Assembly: GCA_903911905.1 (NCBI GenBank)
Contig: CAIWFK010000770.1
Span: 1 to 32,501 of the forward strand
Length of the DNA stretch: 32,501 nt
Direction of reading: 5' to 3'
DNA from: an uncultured Myxococcales bacterium
Lineage (GTDB): Bacteria > Myxococcota > Myxococcia > Myxococcales > Myxococcaceae
The translations under genes and the position numbers were made by a program. How positions within the stretch are numbered: position 1 is the first letter of the stretch; the number at the start of each line of letters is the position of its first letter. This document shows, piece by piece, positions 26,513 to 32,501 of the stretch. The notes below the pieces were generated by a model that saw only the letters and a program-made list of their open reading frames with translations, did no database searches and was not told the DNA's origin.

Positions 26513-27306
26513 GAAGTCACCAGGTCGGCGAAGCGGGCGGGCTCTTCGAGCTCGGGGCAATGCCCAGCATGCTCGAACACGGTGACCGGTGCACCGGGGC
26601 AGGCGCGGGCCGGGTCCGAGCGGCGATGACTGCGGTCCTTCGCGCCCCAGAGCACGTCGACGGGGTGGGCTGATCGAGGCGGCGCTTCGGCGTGGGCCAG
26701 GCCCTGCATGAGGTCGGCGAGTCGGAAGCAGCCTCCGTGGGAAAGGGTGTGCAGGGCGGTCGCGCAGAAGGGCTCGAGGCATTCGCGGTGGCCGACGCTG
26801 GCCTGGTACCAGCCGCGCACCACTCGCGGGCGGAGCGCGCGCACCAGCGCCTGGCCGAGCAGGGGGGTGCGCAGCCAGCGGCGGCGGTCGACGCGATCGA
26901 GCCACACGTGCATGTCGGGCAGCGAAGGGGTCTGCAGCAGGAGGACCCGCGAGACCAGCGAGGGTGAGCGCGACGCGACCAGTTGCGAGACGAAGCCCAG
27001 GTAGCAGGACAGGCCCAGGGCCACCGGGCCCAGGTCCTGTGCGCGAATGACGGCTTCGGTCACCGAGGCCAGCGCTCCGAGGGAAAAGTCGAAGTCGCGC
27101 CGGGGAGGCGAGCCGCCAGTGCCGGGGGGCTCGAAGATGGTCACGTCGAGGCGGCCCGCGAGGTGGCGCAGCAGGTCGTCGTAGTGCTCGAGCACGTTCG
27201 GGCCGTCCGCCGACAGGAGCAGCCGAGGGGCATCGGCGCGCTGGCGCCTGAGGCGGATGCGGCCGTGCGGGGTCTCGAGGTGCTCGAACGAGTGCTCAAG
27301 GGACAT
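26500..27306 (-). CDS. Alpha/beta hydrolase
   Basis: This 268-residue enzyme has an apparent catalytic triad. The nucleophile elbow is GLSCY with Ser100; the usual last Gly of GxSxG is Tyr, which is unusual. The acid is probably Asp224 in VLWGAKDRS, and the base His249 in EHAGHCPELEEP. EPPGTGGSPP (59-68) matches the D-x-PGxGxS loop. The start at 27306 is chosen because the conserved fold begins with the first residues (LETPHGRIRLRRQ); upstream sequence in frame belongs to the intergenic repeats. It is the first gene of an operon with the sigma factor, and the palindrome array lies directly upstream. The substrate is unknown. Confidence 0.82.
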   Translation of the reverse strand: MSLEHSFEHLETPHGRIRLRRQRADAPRLLLSADGPNVLEHYDDLLRHLAGRLDVTIFEPPGTGGSPPRRDFDFSLGALASVTEAVIRAQDLGPVALGLSCYLGFVSQLVASRSPSLVSRVLLLQTPSLPDMHVWLDRVDRRRWLRTPLLGQALVRALRPRVVRGWYQASVGHRECLEPFCATALHTLSHGGCFRLADLMQGLAHAEAPPRSAHPVDVLWGAKDRSHRRSDPARACPGAPVTVFEHAGHCPELEEPARFADLVTSWLR

Positions 27307-27347
27307 GCGGTGCTCTGCGAGGCGTAGGCGAATGGCGGCGGGAGAAT

Positions 27348-27506
27348 GAACCGTGGGTGGGGCGCGAGCTGGCCCGCACCGTCGGTGGGGGCTCCAAACG
27401 ACGCGCACCGTCGGTGCGCTCTCCAGGAGCGCGCGCACCATGGGTGTGGCGTCTCAGAGGCGGCCCACCGTCAGTGCGGACCGCGCGCGCCGTCACCCCG
27501 TTGGTG
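27348..27506. repeat. Array of six ~11-bp palindromes with a 28-30 bp period
   Basis: The core CACCGTCGGTG is a perfect dyad (CACCG-T-CGGTG). Copies or near copies sit at about 27348 (GAACCGTGGGTG), 27376 and 27405 (both GCACCGTCGGTG), 27435 (GCACCATGGGTG), 27465 (CCACCGTCAGTG) and 27495 (ACCCCGTTGGTG). Spacings are 28, 29, 30, 30 and 30 bases, close to three helical turns. Flanks are partly conserved (CGCG before; G/C then CTCC after), so the unit may be about 25-30 bases. The array fills the gap between the monooxygenase-fold gene and the hydrolase start on the minus strand. The 18-base spacers and short repeats do not fit CRISPR. Confidence 0.7.
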
Positions 27507-27510
27507 CGAG

Positions 27511-28140
27511 TCACGCCGCCACCGTGGCCTGCGCGCTCCGAGCGAGTCTGGCCGAGTTGTCGAGCACCACGGGCGCCTCGAATTCGAGCACCTTCGGCGC
27601 GACGCCCACCAGTCGATGGGCCCGGGCCATGGCGTCTCCAGCCTGGAAGGCCCGCGCCTGCGCCGCGTCATTCCACAGCGCAAAGACGCTCACGCCGTCG
27701 CGCCCCAGGGTCACCGTGGAGCGCGCGGCTCCCACGGCCCAGTCGGCCAGCGCCTGTGCGTGGGCACCATCGGCTCGAGCGAACACGGTCTGGGTGATCA
27801 CCGCCTCGGTTCGAACCGCGTCGAACGCCAGCGCCCGACCCTGCAACCCGGTGGAGCGCCCCTGCGCCAGCACCTCGAAGAACCGCACGTCTCCCTCGAC
27901 TCCGCGCTGGCGCTTCACCCGCGCGTGCCACCGCTCGTCGAACCAGGCCTCGGCCTGGGCCCGGGTACGCCAGTGGTACACACCTCCGAAAGAGCCCTCG
28001 ATGAAGGTGAAGGCCTTGTGTTCGAGCCCGTCGGCAGCCGCGTACTCCGGCAGCACCTGCTCGAACTTCCGTCGAATCAAGGCTCTGGGCGCCCACCACG
28101 GGCCAGGCACCCTCACGACCACCACGGTTCGTTCGCTCAT
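27511..28140 (-). CDS. Tandem dimeric alpha/beta-barrel protein (monooxygenase-like fold)
   Basis: This 209-residue protein appears to hold two ferredoxin-like domains. The first (about 5-75) reads VVVVRVPGPWWAPRALIRRKFEQVLPEYAAADGLEHKAFTFIEGSFGGVYHW followed by a helix AEAWFDERW, similar to YdhR/antibiotic-biosynthesis monooxygenase-type folds. The second (about 110-180) starts TEAVITQTVFARAD and has VSVFALWNDAAQARAF. Such proteins may be cofactor-free oxygenases or may simply bind small hydrophobic ligands; no catalytic residue can be named. It lies upstream of the palindrome array and hydrolase gene in the same direction. There is no clear Shine-Dalgarno sequence. Confidence 0.7.
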   Translation of the reverse strand: MSERTVVVVRVPGPWWAPRALIRRKFEQVLPEYAAADGLEHKAFTFIEGSFGGVYHWRTRAQAEAWFDERWHARVKRQRGVEGDVRFFEVLAQGRSTGLQGRALAFDAVRTEAVITQTVFARADGAHAQALADWAVGAARSTVTLGRDGVSVFALWNDAAQARAFQAGDAMARAHRLVGVAPKVLEFEAPVVLDNSARLARSAQATVAA

Positions 28141-28188
28141 GAAGACTTGGAGCGAACGGCCCCCTCACCTGTGACAGGAATTCTTTTC

Positions 28189-29166
28189 CTAGAAGGTCAC
28201 CACTGCGGCCAGCTCGCCACCGGTGGCCTGGCGGACCGGGTTGAAGCGCGCGAGGTCGGCCGACAGCAACTGGAACTCGGTCTGCATCACGAAGCCCTCG
28301 AGCAGGAAGCCCAGGTTCTTGCTGATGCGCAGCTCGTACCCCAGGGTCGCGCCGGCGTTGTGCAACATGCCCGGGCCGGTGGTGCCGAGCGCCGAGGTGA
28401 CCACGCCGTCGCTGGCGGTGGTGTTGGTGTACGAGGCCGCGACGTTCGACCGGGCCAGCACCCGCATCAGGCCCGCGTTGGCGTACACGAAGTGCATGTC
28501 GGTGAAGCCGTGGCGCACCGAGATGAAGCCGCCCCACTCGGGCATGTCGTGCGCGACGCCGCCAAAGCCGATGGACAGCATGCCGATGTTCGCCAGGTTC
28601 TGCCCAACCGACAGCTCACCGCGCAGCGTGGTGCGCCCGAAGGTGACGTCGGCGAAGGCGGTCGCGCCACCGGCGAACGCGCGTCGTTGATCGGTCTTGC
28701 CCAGGCCCATGATGATCGACGTCGCCAGACCCGAGACCCCGACCCGGCCGTTGGGGCCCATGAGGTAGGCCGCGCGCACCTGCACCGCGAGGTAGGGCAG
28801 CACCCCGAAGAGCATGGCAAGGGTGACGGTGGCGCCGAGGGCCTGGCTGCGGTAGCGGAAGGCGAAGAGGTCGGCGACGGTCGCCAGTTGGTGGCGGCGC
28901 ACCAGGCGAAGCAAGGGCAGGAACACCGAGGGGACCAGCAGGCCCGCCAGCGTGGGGCCCAGGCAGACGGCGATGAAGGTGACGCCGTGGGTGCGGGCGA
29001 AGCCGACGGCGCCGAAGAAGGTCCAACTGGTGGCGTAGACGCCCAGTGACATGGCGTAGATGAGCGGGTGCTCCGAGAGCCGCGTCCATGCGGGCTTCGA
29101 CTCGGCCGCGCGCGCGATGGCGAAGAGCAACAGCAGCCAGCCCAGCGTGAAGGCGAGCAGGGCCAT
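28189..29166 (-). CDS. Chimeric protein: sodium:solute symporter N-terminus joined to outer-membrane beta-barrel C-terminus
   Basis: Residues 1-131 match the start of SSS-family sensors such as CbrA: helices at 1-19, 35-56, 62-86 and 110-130, with YAMSLGVYATSWTFFGAVGF, ICLGPTLAG-like sequence, ADLFAFRYRSQALG and GVLPYLAVQVRA. From about residue 133 the sequence becomes amphipathic beta-strands (YLMGPNGRVGVSGLATSIIMGL, TTLRGELSVGQNLANIGMLSIG, LGYELRISKNLGFLLEGFVMQ) and ends in Phe (ELAAVVTF), as outer-membrane barrels do. The switch falls in AVQVRAAY, bases 28768-28785. An inner-membrane transporter start and a barrel end cannot make one working protein, so this looks like a deletion fusion or an assembly join. 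The start is one base after the stop of a small membrane-protein gene. Confidence 0.75.
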   Translation of the reverse strand: MALLAFTLGWLLLLFAIARAAESKPAWTRLSEHPLIYAMSLGVYATSWTFFGAVGFARTHGVTFIAVCLGPTLAGLLVPSVFLPLLRLVRRHQLATVADLFAFRYRSQALGATVTLAMLFGVLPYLAVQVRAAYLMGPNGRVGVSGLATSIIMGLGKTDQRRAFAGGATAFADVTFGRTTLRGELSVGQNLANIGMLSIGFGGVAHDMPEWGGFISVRHGFTDMHFVYANAGLMRVLARSNVAASYTNTTASDGVVTSALGTTGPGMLHNAGATLGYELRISKNLGFLLEGFVMQTEFQLLSADLARFNPVRQATGGELAAVVTF

Positions 29167-29167
29167 G

Positions 29168-29329
29168 TCAGGGGTGGCGCTCGCGCGAGAGGATGGCGCC
29201 GAGGCCGATGAGCGCCGTCCAGACCAGGAAGATGCCCGCGGTCGGCGCGCCCGGGTGCGACCAGAGCAGGCGAAGTGGGGTGGCGAGCATCAGCACGCCG
29301 AAGCCGAAGCTGACCCAGGAGCGCGTCAT
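29168..29329 (-). CDS. Small two-helix membrane protein (53 residues)
   Basis: The product reads MTRSWVSFGFGVLMLATPLR, then a short loop, then a second hydrophobic run (GIFLVWTALIGLGAILS), ending RERHP. Its TGA is separated by one base from the ATG of the symporter-like gene, so they are translationally coupled. Small membrane proteins of this kind are often encoded ahead of sodium:solute-symporter genes, and this one likely belonged with the intact symporter or sensor. It is short, and there is no clear Shine-Dalgarno sequence. I see nothing I would call a gene in 29330-29562. Confidence 0.6.
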   Translation of the reverse strand: MTRSWVSFGFGVLMLATPLRLLWSHPGAPTAGIFLVWTALIGLGAILSRERHP

Positions 29330-29562
29330 CGGGGGGCGAGCGTCCCACGGGGCGTGAGTGGTGGTGGGGTGAAAGTGACGGCTCGCCGCGTCAAGCCGTC
29401 AGGGCGGGCGCTCGCCTGATTCTCGTGGTCGCCCTGCTGGCTCCGCTGATCAGCCCCTCTGCTCGCAGCGTCGTTTCACCGTGATGAACCCACGCTTCCC
29501 GTTCTCGTGGTTGGAATCGGCCCTGGGGTGCATCGAACGGCTACCCTCGAGGCACGGTCTGC

Positions 29563-30318
29563 TCAGCTCGACACCGGCCACGCGAACGACTCCCGCTCTT
29601 CGCGTGAGAACGGGTCGACCTCAACGGGGTACCCCACGTCCCACAAGGTCAGAGGCTCGGCGGGCGCCGTCGGGCAGTGGAACGCCTGCTGTCGCTCGAG
29701 CCCTTCGCGGAACATCTCCATCGACACCTGCCCCGTGCTCACCGCATGCAGTCCTCCGACCAGCATGCGCACCATGTACCGCGCAAAGCCCTCGCCTCTG
29801 AAGCGCAGCACCACGGCGCCCTCACTCGGCAGCACCTCGACGCTCGTCACCGTGCGCGGGCGAACGTCGCTGCTCTTGAAGTGGAACACCCGGAAGTCGC
29901 GCGTGCCTGGCACCAGCGCGGCCGCCTCCTTCAACACTGCGACGTCCCCCGGCTCGGCGAGCGTGTATCGGTACTCCTTCGCGTTCGCGCTGAACGCGGC
30001 ATGAAAGCCATAGTCGACTTCCTTCACCAGGTGAACGCCGAGGTCCGCTGGCAGGCGAGGGCTCAACCGGTCCCGCACCTCGTCGGTCGTCAGGCCCCGC
30101 GGCACCCGCATGCTCAGCACCTGCATTCTCGCGCTCACGCCGCGGTCGGTCCTCCCCGCGACGACGGGATTGCGCGGCAGGCCCGCCTCGGCGAACGCGC
30201 GCAGCACTTCCCCCTGCACGGTGCGATGCCCTTCCTGCTGTTGGTACCCCCGAAAGCCCGCCCCCCGGTACCAGCACCAGAGCGCGGTCAGCGTGAAGGG
30301 GCTCAGGCTGCGGGTCAC
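29563..30318 (-). CDS. truA: tRNA pseudouridine synthase A
   Basis: This 251-residue enzyme converts uridines 38-40 of tRNA anticodon arms to pseudouridine. I place the start at the GTG at 30318, preceded by AGGGG at a good distance, because the fold begins there ([24 protein letters not shown] followed by HRTVQGEV). The catalytic Asp58 is in [10 protein letters not shown]; the usual His of GVHA is Ser. Later family marks are [16 protein letters not shown], the RDFRVFH segment, and [18 protein letters not shown]. The length is normal. It is divergent from bioB, with the biotin-type operator between them. Confidence 0.92.
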   Translation of the reverse strand: MTRSLSPFTLTALWCWYRGAGFRGYQQQEGHRTVQGEVLRAFAEAGLPRNPVVAGRTDRGVSARMQVLSMRVPRGLTTDEVRDRLSPRLPADLGVHLVKEVDYGFHAAFSANAKEYRYTLAEPGDVAVLKEAAALVPGTRDFRVFHFKSSDVRPRTVTSVEVLPSEGAVVLRFRGEGFARYMVRMLVGGLHAVSTGQVSMEMFREGLERQQAFHCPTAPAEPLTLWDVGYPVEVDPFSREERESFAWPVSS

Positions 30319-30341
30319 CGCCCGACCCCTACCAAAGACCC

Positions 30342-30374
30342 TTGTCAACCGCTCGGCCTGCAGGTGGTTGACAA
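30342..30374. promoter_or_regulatory. BirA-type biotin operator
   Basis: TTGTCAACC (30342-30350) and GGTTGACAA (30366-30374) form a perfect 9-bp dyad with a 15-base spacer. This closely matches the known BirA operator pattern TTGTAAACC-N15-GGTTTACAA. It sits 29 bases before bioB. Each arm contains TTGACA on one strand, so binding would also cover possible -35 elements. It implies that biotin-loaded BirA represses bioBF. Confidence 0.78.
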
Positions 30375-30403
30375 CGATCGGCAGGTGTCGTGGAAGGCAG
30401 TCC

Positions 30404-31372
30404 ATGACGCTTCGCCACGACTGGACTGTCGATGAAGTGATGACCCTGGCTCGCCTGCCGCTGCTCGAGCTGACCTTCCGCGCGCAGTCGGTGCATCGCG
30501 AGCACTGGAAGGACAACGCCGTGCAGTTGTGCGCGTTGCTGAGCGTGAAGACCGGCGGCTGCCCCGAGAACTGCGGCTATTGCCCGCAGTCGGCGCACCA
30601 CAAGACCGGCGTGAAGGCCGAGAAGTTGATGCCGGTGACCGAGGTGCTCGAGGCGGCGCAGCAGGCGCGCGCGGCCGGCGCGACCCGCTTCTGCATGGGC
30701 GCGGCGTGGCGCGAGGTGAAGGACGGCCCGCAGTTCGACAGCGTGCTGCAGATGGTCGAAGGCGTGAAGAAGCTGGGCATGGAAGCGTGCTGCACGCTGG
30801 GCATGCTCACCGAGTCGCAGGCGAAGCGCCTCAAGACCGCGGGCCTCGACGCGTACAACCACAACCTCGACACCAGCGAAGGCCACTACGGCGAAATCAT
30901 CACCACCCGGGTGTACGCCGATCGCCTGCGCACGCTCGAGCACGTGCGCGGGGCCGGCATCGACGTGTGCTGCGGCGGCATCATCGGCATGGGCGAGTCG
31001 CTGGCCGACCGCGCGCAGCTGCTGGTGACCCTGGCCAACCAGCCGCGCCACCCCGAGTCGGTGCCGATCAACGCGCTGGTCGCGGTCGAAGGCACGCCCC
31101 TCGAGAAGCAGAAGCCGGTCGAGTCCATCGAGATGGTGCGCATGATTGCGCTGGCCCGCATCATGATGCCGGCGTCGATGGTGCGGCTGTCGGCGGGGCG
31201 CGCGCAGATGAACGAAGAGGCGCAGTTGCTGTGCATGATGGCCGGCGCCAACTCGATCTTCTTCGGTGAGAAGCTGCTGACCACCGGCAACCCCGAATAC
31301 GCGCAAGACATGGCGCTGTTCGAGAAGGCCGGCATCAAGCCGCTGCAGCCCTTCGAGCACCAGCAGCCGTGA
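30404..31372 (+). CDS. bioB: Biotin synthase
   Basis: This 322-residue radical-SAM enzyme inserts sulfur into dethiobiotin in the last step of biotin synthesis. The ATG at 30404 follows GGAAGG. The [4Fe-4S] cluster motif is [10 protein letters not shown] with Cys53, Cys57 and Cys60. The [2Fe-2S] ligands correspond to Cys97 (FCMGA), Cys129 (ACCTLG) and Cys189 ([11 protein letters not shown]), with the Arg ligand near 261 (VRLSAGR). [17 protein letters not shown] and [13 protein letters not shown] are typical family segments. It overlaps bioF by four bases (GTGA). Confidence 0.97.
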   Translation: MTLRHDWTVDEVMTLARLPLLELTFRAQSVHREHWKDNAVQLCALLSVKTGGCPENCGYCPQSAHHKTGVKAEKLMPVTEVLEAAQQARAAGATRFCMGAAWREVKDGPQFDSVLQMVEGVKKLGMEACCTLGMLTESQAKRLKTAGLDAYNHNLDTSEGHYGEIITTRVYADRLRTLEHVRGAGIDVCCGGIIGMGESLADRAQLLVTLANQPRHPESVPINALVAVEGTPLEKQKPVESIEMVRMIALARIMMPASMVRLSAGRAQMNEEAQLLCMMAGANSIFFGEKLLTTGNPEYAQDMALFEKAGIKPLQPFEHQQP

Positions 31373-32501
31373 CCGTCGTCGACCGTTGGGCGGCCGAGTC
31401 GTTGGCGGCGCTCGAGGCGCAGTCCCTCGTGCGCACGCTCGAGACGCTCGACGGTCCCGTCGGCGCGCAGGTTCAGGTCGACGGGGCGTCACTGCTCAAC
31501 TTCTCGGGCAACGACTACCTGGGGCTGGCGGCAGACCCGCTGGTCCTCACTCGCGTGCGCGAACGGTTGACCGCCATCGGCGCGGGCTCGTCGCGACTGG
31601 TGGTGGGCACGCAGGCCGTGCACGCCGAGCTCGAGCAGGCGCTGGCCGCCTTCGAACAGGTCGAGGCGACCTTGCTCTTCTCGTCGGGCTGGGCGGCGAA
31701 CGTGGGCGCCATCACCGCGCTGGTCGGCCCGGGCGACGTGGTCTTCAGCGACGAGCTCAACCACGCCAGCCTCATCGACGGGTGCCGGCTCTCGCGCGCG
31801 CAGGTGCAGGTCTATCGGCATCGCGACGGGCGGCACCTCGAATCGCTCCTCTCGCAGCACCGCGGAGCCCGGCGGCTCATCGTCACCGACTCCATCTTCT
31901 CGATGGACGGAGACCGTGCGCCCCTGGTCGAACTGGCGCGCCTGGCGCACGTGCACGACGCGGCCTTGCTGGTCGACGAAGCGCACGCGACCGGCGTGGT
32001 GGGGCCCGGCGGCGCGGGGCTGTGTACCGAGCTGAAGGTCTCGCCCGACGTGCGGGTGGGCACGCTCTCGAAGGCGCTGGGCGGGCAAGGGGCGTGGGTG
32101 GGCGGCTCTGCAGCGCTGCGCTCGCTGGTGCTCAATCGCGCGCGCAGCTTCGTGTTTTCCACCGGGCTCTCGCCCGTGTTGTGCGTGGCCGGGTTGGTCG
32201 CGCTCGAGGTGCTGCGAGGCGACGGTGCGCGGCGTGAGGCGCTGCACAGGAACATGGACACGCTGGCGCGCGGGCTCTCGACGCTGGGGTTCGACGCGCG
32301 CCCCGGTTCCGCCATCTTCCCGGTGGTGCTGCACGACGTGGCGCTGGCGCTCGACGCGGCGTCGAAGCTTCGTGAACGCGGGCTGCTGGTGAAGGCCATT
32401 CGCCCGCCGACGGTGCCGGAAGGGACGAGCCGGTTGCGGCTCTCGGTGACCGCGACCCATACGCCCGAGCAGATCGTCACCCTGCTCACCGCGCTCGAGG
32501 A
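31369..32501 (+). CDS. bioF: 8-amino-7-oxononanoate synthase (3' end cut by window edge)
   Basis: This PLP enzyme condenses pimeloyl-ACP/CoA with alanine in biotin synthesis. The frame opens with a GTG at 31369 that overlaps the bioB stop and stays open to the last base, giving about 377 residues; the family is about 380-390, so only a few residues are missing. Motifs are [32 protein letters not shown] with His132, [16 protein letters not shown] with Asp203, and [15 protein letters not shown] with the PLP-binding Lys235. The C-terminal domain segment [15 protein letters not shown] is at the edge. It is co-transcribed with bioB under the BirA-type operator. Confidence 0.95.
   Translation, partial: MTVVDRWAAESLAALEAQSLVRTLETLDGPVGAQVQVDGASLLNFSGNDYLGLAADPLVLTRVRERLTAIGAGSSRLVVGTQAVHAELEQALAAFEQVEATLLFSSGWAANVGAITALVGPGDVVFSDELNHASLIDGCRLSRAQVQVYRHRDGRHLESLLSQHRGARRLIVTDSIFSMDGDRAPLVELARLAHVHDAALLVDEAHATGVVGPGGAGLCTELKVSPDVRVGTLSKALGGQGAWVGGSAALRSLVLNRARSFVFSTGLSPVLCVAGLVALEVLRGDGARREALHRNMDTLARGLSTLGFDARPGSAIFPVVLHDVALALDAASKLRERGLLVKAIRPPTVPEGTSRLRLSVTATHTPEQIVTLLTALE

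Noticed and set aside
27348-27506. CRISPR array
   Set aside because: The repeated core is 11-12 bases and diverged, the spacers (about 18 bases) share sequence with each other, and no cas genes are present.
27296-27514. 72-codon minus-strand frame through the palindrome array, with a 10-residue period
   Set aside because: The period comes from the roughly 30-bp DNA repeat; all frames are open on both strands, and there is no ribosome-binding site.
29386-29485. Plus-strand segment reading like a signal peptide (RLILVVALLAPLISPSA)
   Set aside because: It has no in-frame start codon and stops within about 28 codons; probably chance or a decayed fragment.

Overview
This is a GC-rich window with strong G/C third-position bias. 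It carries about 36 protein genes, no rRNA or tRNA genes that I can see, and no complete insertion sequence. The gene set points to Myxococcota (myxobacteria): many short lipoproteins rich in Asp-Gly-Gly, two eukaryote-like Ser/Thr kinases (one with a PEGA tail, one with a GAF-like head), an AgmX/PglI-type C-terminal domain, and a choice-of-anchor-D lipoprotein. I do not assign a genus.

Layout. 1-9296 is mainly cell-envelope genes: lipoproteins on both strands around a minus-strand operon for a Tat-exported gluconate-2-dehydrogenase-type oxidoreductase (subunit 3, then the GMC flavoprotein) ending in a catalytically dead LytM/M23 lipoprotein. 9308-12485 is a minus-strand operon of a degenerate TatD-like protein, a nitronate monooxygenase and a PEGA kinase. 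12558-16331 holds a Cys-rich lipoprotein, an orphan response regulator, small unknown proteins and an N-degron aminoacyl-tRNA-protein transferase. 16478-20571 is grpE-dnaK followed at once by a GAF-kinase gene. 20590-23921 holds radA, divergent from a BlaI/M56 regulator pair with a clear BlaI-type operator; the M56 gene is frameshifted in this sequence. 23993-25659 has a membrane-fusion-like protein and a tyrosine phosphatase. 25679-28140 on the minus strand has a monooxygenase-fold protein, an intergenic array of palindromes with a 28-30 bp period, an alpha/beta hydrolase and an ECF-like sigma factor. 28189-29329 has a small membrane protein and a striking chimeric gene: the start of a sodium:solute-symporter sensor joined in frame to the end of an outer-membrane beta-barrel. 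29563-32501 has truA divergent from bioB-bioF, with a BirA-type biotin operator between them.

Most notable: (1) the symporter/beta-barrel fusion; (2) the array of CACCGTCGGTG palindromes upstream of the hydrolase/sigma operon; (3) a BlaI-M56 pair whose sensor end is an AgmX/PglI-like domain instead of a penicillin-binding domain; (4) two well-matched operators (BlaI and BirA types). None of this was checked by database search; family assignments rest on motifs read by eye.
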